Below, one piece after another: positions 40,111-49,880 of a stretch of DNA of 64,000 bases (positions within the stretch are counted from its first letter, which is position 1; each line of letters begins with the position of its first letter). The DNA comes from an uncultured Lachnospiraceae bacterium. GTDB lineage: Bacteria; Bacillota; Clostridia; Lachnospirales; Lachnospiraceae. The notes below the pieces were generated by a model. The model was not told the origin of the DNA, did no database searches, and was given only the letters and a program-made list of their open reading frames with translations. The DNA lies in the NCBI GenBank assembly GCA_910586125.1, contig CAJUHP010000002.1:174187-238186 (forward strand), in the 5' to 3' direction. The translations under genes were made by a program, and so were the position numbers.

Positions 40111-40938
40111 TTATACGTTGTTTCTTGATAGGGGATAGTAGTCCAGATGCTCTGTTACCTGAAAACCGCAGGCTTCATACAAAGCGCAGGCCGCTTCATT
40201 GCGGGAGCTTACCTGCACAAGCATCGTGTGCGCGCGTTCCCTCTGCCCCGCCGCCAAAAGCCTCAGAAACAGCCGCCCGTATCCCTTCCTTCGCATCGGC
40301 TCTTCGATTTCAAACCCATACAGATACAGGGTTCCCGTCCCTGCAAAACTGACCATGCGGCAGTGCCCAAGCTCCCTGTCTCCCTGTCTGAGACGGTATT
40401 CGTCCCCTTCCTGAACCACTCGCAGCTCCAAGGCTTTTTCTGATGTGCTTGGTTCGGTTTCCCCTTCTTTCATTTCTTTTTCTTCTGTCTTAATGTTTGA
40501 CAGAGCCTCCAGAGAAGCTGCCATCATTCTCTCGCAGTATTCCATTCTCAGTCCCATATGCAGAAGCATCGCCTGCGCGTCCGGGCTTCTGCCGTCGCTG
40601 ACCAGATAAAACGCCAGATCCTGATCTTTCCACTCCTCTCTTGCACAGGCCAGCAGCTCGCCAAAATGCCCTTTTTTGCGGTATCCCGGCAGCGTAAATC
40701 CGGTGATCTCCGCGTAGCTTCCATCCGGAACAAACAGGCTCAGAAAACTGACTGGATAACTGTCTTCATAATAGATAAAAAAACAGGGGCGAGACGGGTC
40801 CGCATTCTCCTTCTCATCCAGAAACGGCTCCTGTGTCACAGGCTCCCATGCCCGGCACGCCCTTCCCAGAGCTTCCAACTCCTGCCGCTGCTGTCCGCTC
40901 AGACGCGGCGTAACGCAAATAGACGCTTCGTGCTTCAT
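40111..40938 (-). CDS. Tandem GNAT-family N-acetyltransferase
   Basis: A 275-aa protein with two GNAT-like domains. The C-terminal one is canonical: ELGHCRMVSFAGTGTLYLYG, then the acetyl-CoA loop EPMRRKGYGRLFLR and NEAACALYEACGF. The N-terminal half has ITGFTLPGYRKKGHFGELL, a second, more divergent acetyl-CoA loop. A Lys/Glu-rich linker joins them (about 145-170). Substrate is unknown. The ATG at 40938 is preferred to the far upstream frame start at 41046, which would lie inside the amidase gene. It begins 13 nt after that amidase gene ends and is likely cotranscribed. Confidence 0.82.
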   Translation of the reverse strand: MKHEASICVTPRLSGQQRQELEALGRACRAWEPVTQEPFLDEKENADPSRPCFFIYYEDSYPVSFLSLFVPDGSYAEITGFTLPGYRKKGHFGELLACAREEWKDQDLAFYLVSDGRSPDAQAMLLHMGLRMEYCERMMAASLEALSNIKTEEKEMKEGETEPSTSEKALELRVVQEGDEYRLRQGDRELGHCRMVSFAGTGTLYLYGFEIEEPMRRKGYGRLFLRLLAAGQRERAHTMLVQVSSRNEAACALYEACGFQVTEHLDYYPLSRNNV

Positions 40939-40951
40939 CTCCGCTCCCTTC

Positions 40952-42211
40952 TCACCGGCCGAAATAGGCGTCCAGACCATCGGCAATTCCCTGCACCAAT
41001 TTACTCTGATACTCCGCGGACGCCATCTTTTCATCTTCCCTGGCATTGCTCATATATCCCATCTCGACAATCGTCACCGGCACAGTACACCAGTTGATAC
41101 CGCTCATGGTATCGGTCTCCCAAACGCCGTTGTTCTTTGCCCCCGCGCTGTCGCATAAATGGTTGATGACCTGATCCGACAGAGCGCGGCTGTCGTCATA
41201 GATCTGGCTGCAATACGGATTTTTCGGCGTGGGGCAGATCGTCATCGCCCCGGTCTTATCCGCATTGCTGGAACCGTTGGCGTGAATCCGCACAAAGGCG
41301 TCGGCTCCGGCCTGATTCGCCACCGCCGCCCGCTCGGCGTTGCTGATATTGACTTCGTTGGTTTCCCGCACCATCAAGACGGCGTAGCCTCTTGCCAGAA
41401 GCTCGTCCCGAAGCTGCAGAGAAACCTGCAGCGTCAGTTGATACTCCGCCGTCTTTGTCGATACGCCGCTGGTGCCGTAGGATACTTTTTTCTTTGTCTC
41501 GCTGGCGCCGGGCCCCACCGGTTCTTTCTCGTTGTTTCCCTTGCCCTGATGGCCCGGATCGATACAGACGAGCGGACCGTCCCCGTCATAGAAGATCCCG
41601 GTGCCGGCCTGGCCGGATAGATCTGTCGGATAGACCGGCTCCTCGTCGGTCAGATAAGCCGACGCCACATAGCAGATCTGATCCTGATATGTCACCTGCT
41701 TCCATTCCTCGCTCGTCCCCGTCACCGTAATCTTCTGATTGGTGTACAGCTTTCCGGCAATCGCGCAGTCCGTATTGGGCGCAGTCCGGATATTGACCGT
41801 AGTCGTGGCGTACCAGACGCCGTCCTGCTCAGTGAATACAATCGGCTCGGTCTCCGGTTCGGCTGCCGTTTCGGACTCCATGCTCTCCTCGTCGCTTCCT
41901 GGTTCGCTCCCGTCCGCTTCGCTCGTCTTCCTGTCTGTATTCTCCTCCGCCTTTCCGGTTCCATCCAGATTTTCCTCTCCGGCTATTTCCGATGTTCCCG
42001 CTGCATCACGGTCTTCGGCTTCCCCCCGCGCTCCGGCTGTACTTTCGCCCTCGGTTTCCTCCAATCTCTCCGGCGTCTCGGTTGGCCCGGCCGTGCTCTC
42101 CTGCCCGTTTCGGCCGCTGCAGGCGCACAGATAAAGCGCTGCCAGCACCGCCAGCACGCCGGCTAGAAACCGCGCGCCCGATCGTCTTTTTTGTCTCTTT
42201 TGTCTCATCAT
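40952..42211 (-). CDS. Lipoprotein SH3b-amidase (N-acetylmuramoyl-L-alanine amidase)
   Basis: Predicted membrane-anchored murein amidase of 419 aa. The signal peptide ends in lipobox LCACS. About 100 residues of Glu/Thr/Ser-rich disordered linker follow, then one SH3b domain (TTTVNIRTAPNTDCAIAGKL) and an Amidase_3 domain with CIDPGHQGKGNNEKEPVGPG, RIHANGSSNADKTGAM and the catalytic Glu in VTIVEMGYMSN. It probably remodels the wall at the outer membrane face of the cell membrane. ATG at 42211 with AGGAGG five bases upstream. The GNAT gene follows closely. Confidence 0.9.
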   Translation of the reverse strand: MMRQKRQKRRSGARFLAGVLAVLAALYLCACSGRNGQESTAGPTETPERLEETEGESTAGARGEAEDRDAAGTSEIAGEENLDGTGKAEENTDRKTSEADGSEPGSDEESMESETAAEPETEPIVFTEQDGVWYATTTVNIRTAPNTDCAIAGKLYTNQKITVTGTSEEWKQVTYQDQICYVASAYLTDEEPVYPTDLSGQAGTGIFYDGDGPLVCIDPGHQGKGNNEKEPVGPGASETKKKVSYGTSGVSTKTAEYQLTLQVSLQLRDELLARGYAVLMVRETNEVNISNAERAAVANQAGADAFVRIHANGSSNADKTGAMTICPTPKNPYCSQIYDDSRALSDQVINHLCDSAGAKNNGVWETDTMSGINWCTVPVTIVEMGYMSNAREDEKMASAEYQSKLVQGIADGLDAYFGR

Positions 42212-42418
42212 TTTATCCTCCTATTGTCCGCTCTCCATTCCCGCCAAAAATGCTTGTCTGCGCAGACCGTTTCTCAACATTTTTCTGCTTCCTGCTGCCT
42301 CCCGGAAAAAAAGGAAACAGACTTTTGCACCATTTTTGTACCACAGTATAGCATAATCCCGGCAACAAATCAATTCCGGCCTTTATTAAAAATATCCTCT
42401 TTTCCCGCCCTCTTTTTT

Positions 42419-42439
42419 GTGATACACTTTCTGTATCAC
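42419..42439 (+). promoter_or_regulatory. Palindrome before the ABC exporter genes
   Basis: Perfect arms GTGATACA and TGTATCAC with 5 nt between, 17 bp before the start codon of the first exporter gene. The size and symmetry suit a repressor operator, but no regulator gene is adjacent and I see no T-run for a terminator. No clear promoter boxes are visible in the rest of the 244-bp gap. Confidence 0.5.
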
Positions 42440-42455
42440 ACAGACAGGAGATCTC

Positions 42456-44273
42456 ATGGCCATGCAAAAAATTCTGTCCAATTATCTCTATCTATTCAGA
42501 AAGCTGAACCGCTCCGATCCCAAACTCTTTGTCTACAGTGCTTTTATGGTGGCTGTCGGAACCGCCCTGCCGCTCTGCGGCGTGATGTTTCCCAAAGCTG
42601 TCGTATGGGCCGTCTCACAGGAAGGATCTACCCTGGCGCTTCTGGCCTTGGTGCTGGTATTCTTTTTTCTGATCAACGGATTCTGCAGCGCGGTTTGGAC
42701 CTATATGAACCGGCGCAACGGGTTCTATCTGACCAATTTCGGTTTCAAGTTAAAGGAGGATATCCAGGCAATTACCATGCGGATGCCCTTTTCTATGACC
42801 GAAGATCCGAAGGTACTCGACGAAATCCGCCTGGCAAAAGAGTGCATCGGCCGGACACAGCCCGCGATTGAAACGTTCTGCGGGTGCGCCTCTGCCATTC
42901 TGCTGCTGAGCGGCTATATCGTGCTGCTTCTTCGGCTTGATCCGCGCATTCTGCTGGTCTTTCTCATCTGCTCCTTCCTGCAGATTTTGATCCTGCAAAG
43001 GAGCAAGCAGAAAAAGGCCGGGCTGCGGGAAGAAAAGGCCGGTGTGGAGCGCCGGAAAAATTATCTTTTTCAGACCATGTTTGACTACCGCTGCGGCAAG
43101 GAATTGCGTCTTTTTGCCATGGACGGGATTCTGCGCCGGAAATATCTGGGTTCGTGCCGGGAGCGGCAGACGATTCTGACCCGTTTTGAGCGGTATCAGA
43201 CCGCAGGCGAGATGGCGGGCGCGCTGCTGCGGGCCGTGTGCGAGCTGACCATCTATCTGTCTCTGCTGTTTTTCTATCTGGAGGAAGGGCTGTCAGCCGA
43301 TACCTTTGTCATGTATATCGGCGTGGCGGCTTCCTTTCAGAATGTCTCAAAGGATCTGGCCGACGCGGTCTCCGATCTGATTTATCATCATGTGTCAATC
43401 GAAGATTACCGCCGCTTTGTCGAGGGCAAAAGCACGCTTGCCAGAGAATCTTGCGAGGCGTCCGGCCGGCTCTCTCCGAGCACGGAGCCCCCCTCTTTCG
43501 GCCGTGCTTCCATCGTATTTGAGGACGTCAGTTTTTCCTATCCGGGAAGCGCAGTCAAAGTCCTGGACCATGTGAGTTTTACTCTGGAGCCCGGCTGTCA
43601 TGCTTCCATCGTGGGAGAGAACGGAGCCGGAAAGTCCACTCTCGTCCGCCTTCTCTGCCGCTTTTATCCGCCCGACGAGGGACGCATTCTTTTAAACGGT
43701 ACGGATATTCAGGAATGGGAGCCGCGAGAGTACCTGCGGCGGATTTCCGGCGTGTTTCAGGAGAGCCGCCTGTTTGCCGCCACGCTGGAAGAAAATATCT
43801 GCCCCAATCAAAAGGCCGATCCAGAACGAATGTGGGAAGCGCTTCGCATGGCAGGAATGGAGGAAAAAATCAGGCGCCTTCCCAGGCAGGAAAAAAGCAA
43901 TGTCTTAAAATATCTCTACGACGACGGCGTCGAATTTTCCGGAGGGGAAAAGCAACGGCTCTGCCTTGCCAGAGCCATATATAAAAACGGCGATCTTCTG
44001 TTGCTGGACGAGCCTACCGCCGCCCTGGACGCGCTGGCGGAAAAAGAAATCTATGAAAGCTTTGACCGGATCTCCCGGGGAAGAACCGTGCTGTTTATCT
44101 CCCACCGGCTCAATTCCAACCGGCTCTGCGACAAGGTTATTTTTCTGGAAAAGGGACGGATACTGGACCAGGGAAGCCATGAAGACCTGATGGATCGCTG
44201 TCCGCCCTACCGGGACATGTACCGCCTGCAGGCCAGATATTACATCCGCTCTCAGAAGGAGGACGCTCAATGA
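42456..44273 (+). CDS. ABC exporter half-transporter (membrane + ATPase)
   Basis: Half-transporter of 605 aa. An N-terminal type-1 exporter membrane domain with about six spans is followed by a nucleotide-binding domain: Walker A VGENGAGKSTLVR, Q-loop GVFQESRLF, signature FSGGEKQRLCLAR, Walker B LLLDEPTAALD and H-loop ISHRLN. It overlaps the next gene by 4 nt (ATGA), and that gene encodes a second, different half, so the two most likely form a heterodimer. Transported substrate cannot be told; lipids, peptides and drugs are typical. ATG at 42456 with AGGAG. Confidence 0.92.
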   Translation: MAMQKILSNYLYLFRKLNRSDPKLFVYSAFMVAVGTALPLCGVMFPKAVVWAVSQEGSTLALLALVLVFFFLINGFCSAVWTYMNRRNGFYLTNFGFKLKEDIQAITMRMPFSMTEDPKVLDEIRLAKECIGRTQPAIETFCGCASAILLLSGYIVLLLRLDPRILLVFLICSFLQILILQRSKQKKAGLREEKAGVERRKNYLFQTMFDYRCGKELRLFAMDGILRRKYLGSCRERQTILTRFERYQTAGEMAGALLRAVCELTIYLSLLFFYLEEGLSADTFVMYIGVAASFQNVSKDLADAVSDLIYHHVSIEDYRRFVEGKSTLARESCEASGRLSPSTEPPSFGRASIVFEDVSFSYPGSAVKVLDHVSFTLEPGCHASIVGENGAGKSTLVRLLCRFYPPDEGRILLNGTDIQEWEPREYLRRISGVFQESRLFAATLEENICPNQKADPERMWEALRMAGMEEKIRRLPRQEKSNVLKYLYDDGVEFSGGEKQRLCLARAIYKNGDLLLLDEPTAALDALAEKEIYESFDRISRGRTVLFISHRLNSNRLCDKVIFLEKGRILDQGSHEDLMDRCPPYRDMYRLQARYYIRSQKEDAQ

Positions 44274-46018
44274 AAAAACCGAACGCTCTGTTTTATTTTC
44301 TGAAAGTAATCTGCCGGATTTCCTGGCAGGCCGCCGCCTTCTGCCTGAGTCTGACGCTTTTAAAAGCGGCCGCTCCCATCGTCAATACGCTTCTGTCCGC
44401 AAAACTGTTAGGCCAGCTAACCGCACACGAAACGCCGCATGATATCGGACAGACCATCTTTGCCGTGATCGGATTTAATTTGGCCGTCGGCCTGATACAG
44501 CCTTTTTTAGCCGGCCGTTTTGCGACGCTGACGGAAAAGCTGAAGGATGAGTTCTGCCTGCGCGTGGGCGAGCAGATGATGGCGCTTTCCTACGGCCAGG
44601 TGGAATCGGCCGCAGTACAAGATCTGAGGCAGCAGGCGCTGCTCCCGATTACACAGTGGGGCTGTTTTGAATTCATTTTGAATCGTTTTATCCCGGATGT
44701 TCTCGGCAGCCTTCTCACCATTGCCGCCACTTTTTTTCTGGTGCTGGAATACAGCCTGTTTCTTCTGCTTCCGATCCTGCTTTTGACCGCGGTGCAGCTT
44801 TGGATCCTTCGGATCAAAAACCGGAAATTTCAGACGGTTGCCTCCCAGGTAGGCCAGGTGGAACGAAAGCTTGGATACTATGACGGCATCACCAGCGATT
44901 TTTCCGCGGGAAAGGATATTCGTCTGTTTCAAATCGACCGGATTTTGATGAAGAATATCCAACATCTCAACGACGAGGAGGTCGGCGCGCTATCCGATTT
45001 GTTTTCTCACACGGTTGCCATGGATTTCTGGGGTTCCTGGGTGACACAGTTTCAGATTTATCTGGTCTATTTTATCGAGGCGCTGGCCCTGTACCGCCGG
45101 ACCGTCGATATCGGCGGCTTCTTTCGCATCACAGGACTTTTTATCAATTTTGGAAACGCTGTATTCCGTCTGGCCGGCGCATTTGCCGACATGCGGGTCA
45201 GAGTCCATTTTTTGGAGGGCTTTCTCTCCTTTGAACAGCTTCCCGTTCTGCAGACACCGCCCGCTGAGGAATCCGTTGCCGGTCAGGCTGTCGAGTTGAC
45301 TTTTCAAAATGTATCCTTTGCCTATTCGGGCGCCGAGCCGGTTCTGAAGGATGTGAGCTTTTCCATTCCTGCGGGAAAAAGCGCTGCCCTGGTCGGGGTA
45401 AACGGCAGCGGAAAAAGCACGATCGCCAAACTGGCGACCGGACTTCTCATTCCGGATTGCGGGCAGATCCTCATCGACAAAAAACCGCTGACCACAGACG
45501 GACGAAATACTGCTTCCGCCGTCTATCAGGATTACCAGCTTTTTGCGTTTACCATCCGTGAAAATGTGGAGACCGCTTTTACCGGCCGGGGTTGCGTGAC
45601 GCAAACGCTTTTGGACACCGGGCTTTCGGATGTGGTGAACCGCCTGAAAGAGGGCGCGGACACCTATTTATACCAGGCTTTTCATCCCGAAGGCATAGAT
45701 CTGTCCGGCGGCCAGAGCCAGAAGCTGGCTGCGGCCAGAGCCCTTTACAAAGATGCCGGGCTCATTATCCTGGACGAACCGACTTCCGCCTATGACGCCA
45801 AGGCCGAGGCGGAGATCTTTCAGGATTTCCAGAAGCTCATCCAGCAGAAAACTGCCCTGCTGATCTCCCACCGGCTGGCTAGCTGCCGCTTCTGCGATGA
45901 AATTCTGGTGATGGACGGCGGCCGGATCGCGGAGAGAGGAACCCACACCCAACTGATGCAAATCGAGAAAGGCCGGTATCGGGAGATGTTTCTGGCACAG
46001 GCCGAATATTATAATTGA
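44270..46018 (+). CDS. ABC exporter half-transporter, partner
   Basis: Second half, 582 aa. A membrane domain with about six spans is followed by an ATPase domain with Walker A VGVNGSGKSTIAK, signature LSGGQSQKLAAAR, Walker B LIILDEPTSAYD and H-loop ISHRLA. The residue after Walker B Asp-Glu is intact in both halves, so there is no obvious degenerate site. The start codon overlaps the preceding gene. A P1-family peptidase gene follows 20 nt downstream on the same strand. Confidence 0.92.
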   Translation: MKKPNALFYFLKVICRISWQAAAFCLSLTLLKAAAPIVNTLLSAKLLGQLTAHETPHDIGQTIFAVIGFNLAVGLIQPFLAGRFATLTEKLKDEFCLRVGEQMMALSYGQVESAAVQDLRQQALLPITQWGCFEFILNRFIPDVLGSLLTIAATFFLVLEYSLFLLLPILLLTAVQLWILRIKNRKFQTVASQVGQVERKLGYYDGITSDFSAGKDIRLFQIDRILMKNIQHLNDEEVGALSDLFSHTVAMDFWGSWVTQFQIYLVYFIEALALYRRTVDIGGFFRITGLFINFGNAVFRLAGAFADMRVRVHFLEGFLSFEQLPVLQTPPAEESVAGQAVELTFQNVSFAYSGAEPVLKDVSFSIPAGKSAALVGVNGSGKSTIAKLATGLLIPDCGQILIDKKPLTTDGRNTASAVYQDYQLFAFTIRENVETAFTGRGCVTQTLLDTGLSDVVNRLKEGADTYLYQAFHPEGIDLSGGQSQKLAAARALYKDAGLIILDEPTSAYDAKAEAEIFQDFQKLIQQKTALLISHRLASCRFCDEILVMDGGRIAERGTHTQLMQIEKGRYREMFLAQAEYYN

Positions 46019-46038
46019 GGCAAGAAAGGAAAGGTCCT

Positions 46039-47112
46039 ATGAGCAGAAAAAGAATCCGTGACTACGGTTTTGTGGTCGGAGAACTTCCCACCGGCCCCAA
46101 AAATGCGATCACTGACATACCTGGCGTCACCGTAGGCCACTGTACCGTTTCCACAAAAGAGAATCAGACCGGCGTCACCGTGGTCATACCGGCCCCTCAC
46201 AACCTCTTTGTCCGCAAGCTGCCCGCCGCCTCGTATGTGTTAAACGGCTTCGGAAAAAGTCTGGGCCTGGTACAGATCGACGAGCTGGGCAGCTTGGAGA
46301 CGCCGATCGCCATCACAAACACCCTGAACGTGGGCCTGGTTCACGACGCCTTGGTGGACTACATGCTGGACCGCTGCGCGGCGGATCGGGTCGAGGTGCA
46401 TTCCCTGAACCCGGTCGTCTGCGAATGCAACGACGCCGAACTGAACCATATCGCCAAGAGAGCGGTCACGGCCAGCCATGTTTACCAGGCCATAGAAAAC
46501 GCCGGCGAGATTTTTGAACAGGGGGCCGTGGGCGCCGGGCGCGGCACGGTCTGTTACGGATTAAAGGGAGGGATCGGCTCTTCCTCCCGGGTGATCCGGC
46601 TGGATGAAACAGACTACACGGTAGGCGTATTGGTACAGTCCAATCACGGGCGCACCGCCGATCTGTCCGTAGCCGGAAATCCTTTGGGCCGCCGGATAGA
46701 GGAACGCATGAAAAACCGGGAGGACAGCGAGCGTCCGCCCATACCGCCGGCAATTTTGGACAAAGGCTCCATCATCATGATCGTAGCCACCGATCTGCCG
46801 GTCAGCGACCGGCAGCTTCGCAGAATTCTAAAGCGCGCCGCCGTCGGACTGGTGCGCACCGGCTCCTATCTGGGACACGGCAGCGGCGATATCATGGTCG
46901 GCTTCTCCACCGCCTACACGCTGCCGTCCGAGACCGATCCGGCTGTGATCCCGATCCCTCTTCTCAACGAAAACAAAATTGAAAAAGCTTTCCGCGCCGC
47001 AGCGGAAAGCTGTGAGGAAGCCATTCTCAATTCACTGGCCGCCGCCGAGACTGTGACAGGCTATCAGGGCCATGTCCGCTGCGGCATAGGGGAATGGTTG
47101 CAACGCCCTTGA
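46039..47112 (+). CDS. P1-family (DmpA-like) aminopeptidase
   Basis: N-terminal-nucleophile hydrolase of 357 aa in the DmpA/BapA family, which self-cleave before a catalytic Ser and release N-terminal D- or L-amino acids or beta-amino acids. Family blocks include NAITDIPGVTVGHCTV, ETPIAITNTLNVG, GAVGAGRGTVCYGLKGGIGS with the Ser run that marks the processing site, and VLVQSNHGR. The ATG at 46039 has a GGAAAGG upstream; an in-frame earlier start at 46015 overlaps the ABC gene and is unlikely. It is convergent with mnmA with a gap of only 4 bp. Confidence 0.88.
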   Translation: MSRKRIRDYGFVVGELPTGPKNAITDIPGVTVGHCTVSTKENQTGVTVVIPAPHNLFVRKLPAASYVLNGFGKSLGLVQIDELGSLETPIAITNTLNVGLVHDALVDYMLDRCAADRVEVHSLNPVVCECNDAELNHIAKRAVTASHVYQAIENAGEIFEQGAVGAGRGTVCYGLKGGIGSSSRVIRLDETDYTVGVLVQSNHGRTADLSVAGNPLGRRIEERMKNREDSERPPIPPAILDKGSIIMIVATDLPVSDRQLRRILKRAAVGLVRTGSYLGHGSGDIMVGFSTAYTLPSETDPAVIPIPLLNENKIEKAFRAAAESCEEAILNSLAAAETVTGYQGHVRCGIGEWLQRP

Positions 47113-47116
47113 TTTT

Positions 47117-48190
47117 TCACAGAATCTCCCCGCCGCAGGCAATCCGGTCTTCCTCATAGAAGACCGCCGCCTGGCCCGGCGTGACGGCGCGCACGGGGCT
47201 GTCAAAAACACACTCCACCTGGTCTTCTTTTATCCGGCGTATTGTGGCCATCTCCCCGGCATGGGAATAGCGGATCTTGGCCAGGACGCGGCGGGGTTCG
47301 TTCAGACTCTCCCATGCCATAAAATTCAGATGACCGCAGATCAGGCGATCCGCCCAGACATCTTCCGCCCCGCCGATGACGACCTCATTGGTCTGGGGCC
47401 GGATCTCCGTCACAAAAACCGGGCGGCCCAGTGCCAGGTTCAACCCTTTCCGCTGGCCGATGGTATAGTGGAGAATCCCTTTATGGCGGCCTAAAATCCG
47501 ACCGTCCTGCGTCACGAAATTTCCCGGCTCCGGCTTTTTTCCTGTGTCCTGTTCGATAAAACGCCCGTAGTCCCGATCCGGCACAAAACAGATTTCCTGG
47601 CTGTCCGGCTTTGCCGCCGTCTCCAGGCCGATCTGTTGTGCCATCCTGCGGATCTCGTCTTTGGTATACTCTCCCACCGGCATCAGCGTGTGCGATAACT
47701 GCTGCTGCGTCAGACTGTACAGCGCATAGGTCTGATCCTTTCCATCCGCCGCCGAACGGCAGACGGCATAGCGCCCTTCTTTCGTCCGGCCAATTCTGGC
47801 GTAATGGCCGGTGGCAATATAATCGGCCCCGATCTCCAGGCTGCGCTTTAAAAGGCTCTCCCACTTGACATAGCGGTTGCAGGCAATGCAGGGATTGGGA
47901 GTCCGTCCCTCCATATAAGCCTGCACAAAGTAATCCATAACCTTGCAGCGAAATTCCTGTTTGAAATTCATGACATAATAGGGAATATCCAGGCGGCGGG
48001 CCACCAGGCGGGCGTCCTCCACTGCTGTCAGGCCGCAGCAGCCTCCGTTTTCTGAGGTCAGGTCGCTGTCCTCGTCCTGCCAGATCTGCATGGTAACGCC
48101 GACTACGTCATATCCCTGTTCCTTTAAAAGCCAGGCCGCCACCGACGAATCCACACCGCCGGACATTCCTACCACCACTCTCTTTTTCAT
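47117..48190 (-). CDS. mnmA: tRNA-specific 2-thiouridylase
   Basis: MnmA inserts sulfur at C2 of wobble uridine in tRNA-Lys, -Glu and -Gln. The 357-aa protein has the PP-loop GMSGGVDSSVAAWLL, the first catalytic Cys in TPNPCIACNRYVKW, ATGHYARIG, and the second Cys in DSQEICFVPD. The final beta-barrel has ALGRPVFVTEI. It follows the nifS-iscU pair, which can supply persulfide sulfur, a common clostridial linkage. Start ATG at 48190; 51 nt separate it from iscU. Confidence 0.95.
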   Translation of the reverse strand: MKKRVVVGMSGGVDSSVAAWLLKEQGYDVVGVTMQIWQDEDSDLTSENGGCCGLTAVEDARLVARRLDIPYYVMNFKQEFRCKVMDYFVQAYMEGRTPNPCIACNRYVKWESLLKRSLEIGADYIATGHYARIGRTKEGRYAVCRSAADGKDQTYALYSLTQQQLSHTLMPVGEYTKDEIRRMAQQIGLETAAKPDSQEICFVPDRDYGRFIEQDTGKKPEPGNFVTQDGRILGRHKGILHYTIGQRKGLNLALGRPVFVTEIRPQTNEVVIGGAEDVWADRLICGHLNFMAWESLNEPRRVLAKIRYSHAGEMATIRRIKEDQVECVFDSPVRAVTPGQAAVFYEEDRIACGGEIL

Positions 48191-48241
48191 CGGTTATCCT
48201 TTCCCTTTTCCGCCAGCAAAATGACTGCTTTCTGCCGCTGG

Positions 48242-48679
48242 TCAGTAATCCTCTTCCTCCTCTTCCTCCCCGATGTCTGTCTTTGGTTTGGAGAGACCCT
48301 CGATCTGAAGGTTGTTCTTTACGGCATAGTCCCACAGCGCCGCATGGATCGCTTCTTCCGCCAAGAGAGAACAGTGCATTTTCACCGGAGGAAGGCCGTC
48401 CAGCGCCTCGGCCACCGCCTGATTTGTAATCTGCATGGCCTCCGAAACGGTCTTTCCCTTCACCAGCTCCGTCGCCATGCTGCTGGTCGCCACCGCCGCG
48501 CCGCAGCCAAAGGTTTTGAACCGAACATCCCGGATCACTTGGTTTTCGTCAATGTCCAGATACATTCTCATGATATCGCCGCATTTGGCGTTTCCCACTG
48601 TACCCATGCCGCTGGCGTTCTCGATCTCCCCCACATTGCGGGGATTCTGAAAGTGGTCCATTACTTTCTCACTGTACAT
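48242..48679 (-). CDS. iscU: Iron-sulfur cluster scaffold IscU/NifU-like
   Basis: Scaffold on which Fe-S clusters are built, 145 aa. Cluster ligands are Cys in GNAKCGDIM, FKTFGCGAAVA and KMHCSLLA, with the family start MYSEKVMDHFQNPRNVGE. A run of Glu/Asp closes the protein. ATG at 48679 has GGAGG; it overlaps nifS by 11 nt. Together with nifS and the Rrf2 regulator upstream it forms an Isc-type locus without the hscBA chaperones and ferredoxin, as is usual in Clostridia. Confidence 0.94.
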   Translation of the reverse strand: MYSEKVMDHFQNPRNVGEIENASGMGTVGNAKCGDIMRMYLDIDENQVIRDVRFKTFGCGAAVATSSMATELVKGKTVSEAMQITNQAVAEALDGLPPVKMHCSLLAEEAIHAALWDYAVKNNLQIEGLSKPKTDIGEEEEEEDY

Positions 48680-49880
48680 TTTTCTTTCCTCCTCGTTCTC
48701 TCCCGCCTTTTTTGAAATCCTCATACAGCGGGGACATGTCGCGCAGCTTAACGATAATCTCCTTCAAACGATCCACGGTGACGTCGATCTCTTCCTGCGT
48801 GGTCTCATGGCCCAAGGTCAGCCGCAGAGAACCATGGGCAATCTCATGGGGCAGGCCGATGGCCAACAGCACATGCGACGGGTCCAGAGAACCGGACGTG
48901 CAGGCCGAACCGCTGGAGCCGCAGATTCCCGCCATATCTAACAGAATCAGCATGGACTCGCCCTCCACAAACTGAAAGCTGAAATTGGCGTTGCCAGGAA
49001 GCCGTTTTGTCCGGCTGCCGTTCAGACGGGTATAGGGAATCTCGGAGAGGACCCGGTTAATCAGGTAATCCCTAAGCTTTGTCTCTCTCTCCATGCGCTC
49101 CTGCATGGTAGCCGCGGCGATCTCGGCCGCTTTCGCAAATCCGACGATGCCGGGGATATTCTCCGTCCCTGCCCGGCGCTTGCGCTCCTGTGCGCCGCCG
49201 TGAAGAAACGAACGGATTTTCACGCCCTGGCGGATATACAGAAGTCCTACGCCCTTGGGTCCGTTGAGTTTATGGGCGCTGGCGCTGAGCATGTCAATAT
49301 GGAGTTCCTCGACGTCAATCGGGATCTGACCGAACGCCTGCACCGCGTCCGTATGAAACAGAATGCCCTGCTCCTTTGCGATGGCTCCGATCTCCCGAAT
49401 CGGTTCGATGGTTCCGATCTCATTGTTGGCAAACATAACAGAAATCAGAATGGTCGAGGGGCGGATCGCTGCCCTCAGCTCATCCAGGCGCATCCGACCG
49501 CTCTCGTCCACATCCAGATACGTCACCTCCACCCCCTGTTTTTCCAGCCACTGGCAGGTGTGCAGTATGGCGTGATGTTCGATCTTCGTGGTAATGATAT
49601 GGTTCCCTTTCGCGCGGTACGCTTCCGCTGCCGCCTTCAGAGCCCAGTTGTCCGATTCGCTGCCGCAGCCGGTAAAATAGATCTCACGGCTGTCGCAGCC
49701 CAGTATCCCGGCCATGGTATCCCGGCTTTTCTGAAGCGCTTCTTTCGCTCCTCCCGCCAGACTGTATACGGCGGAGGCATTGCCGTATTCCTCCGTAAAA
49801 TAGGGGAGCATCGCATCCACGACTTCCCTGCGGACTCTGGTGGTTGCCGCGTTGTCCAGATAAATCACTTTATTGCTCAT
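48669..49880 (-). CDS. nifS: Cysteine desulfurase (NifS/IscS)
   Basis: PLP enzyme of 403 aa that moves sulfur from cysteine to acceptor proteins. It has YLDNAATTRV, HAILHTCQWLE, FHTDAVQAFGQ, the PLP Lys in LSASAHKLNGPKG and the active Cys in GSSGSACTSGSLDPSHVL. The start ATG at 49880 overlaps the Rrf2 gene by 11 nt; a longer frame to 49982 lies inside that gene. The short C-terminal tail is Lys/Gly-rich. Sulfur from this enzyme probably serves IscU and MnmA in the same operon. Confidence 0.95.
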   Translation of the reverse strand: MSNKVIYLDNAATTRVRREVVDAMLPYFTEEYGNASAVYSLAGGAKEALQKSRDTMAGILGCDSREIYFTGCGSESDNWALKAAAEAYRAKGNHIITTKIEHHAILHTCQWLEKQGVEVTYLDVDESGRMRLDELRAAIRPSTILISVMFANNEIGTIEPIREIGAIAKEQGILFHTDAVQAFGQIPIDVEELHIDMLSASAHKLNGPKGVGLLYIRQGVKIRSFLHGGAQERKRRAGTENIPGIVGFAKAAEIAAATMQERMERETKLRDYLINRVLSEIPYTRLNGSRTKRLPGNANFSFQFVEGESMLILLDMAGICGSSGSACTSGSLDPSHVLLAIGLPHEIAHGSLRLTLGHETTQEEIDVTVDRLKEIIVKLRDMSPLYEDFKKGGRERGGKKNVQ

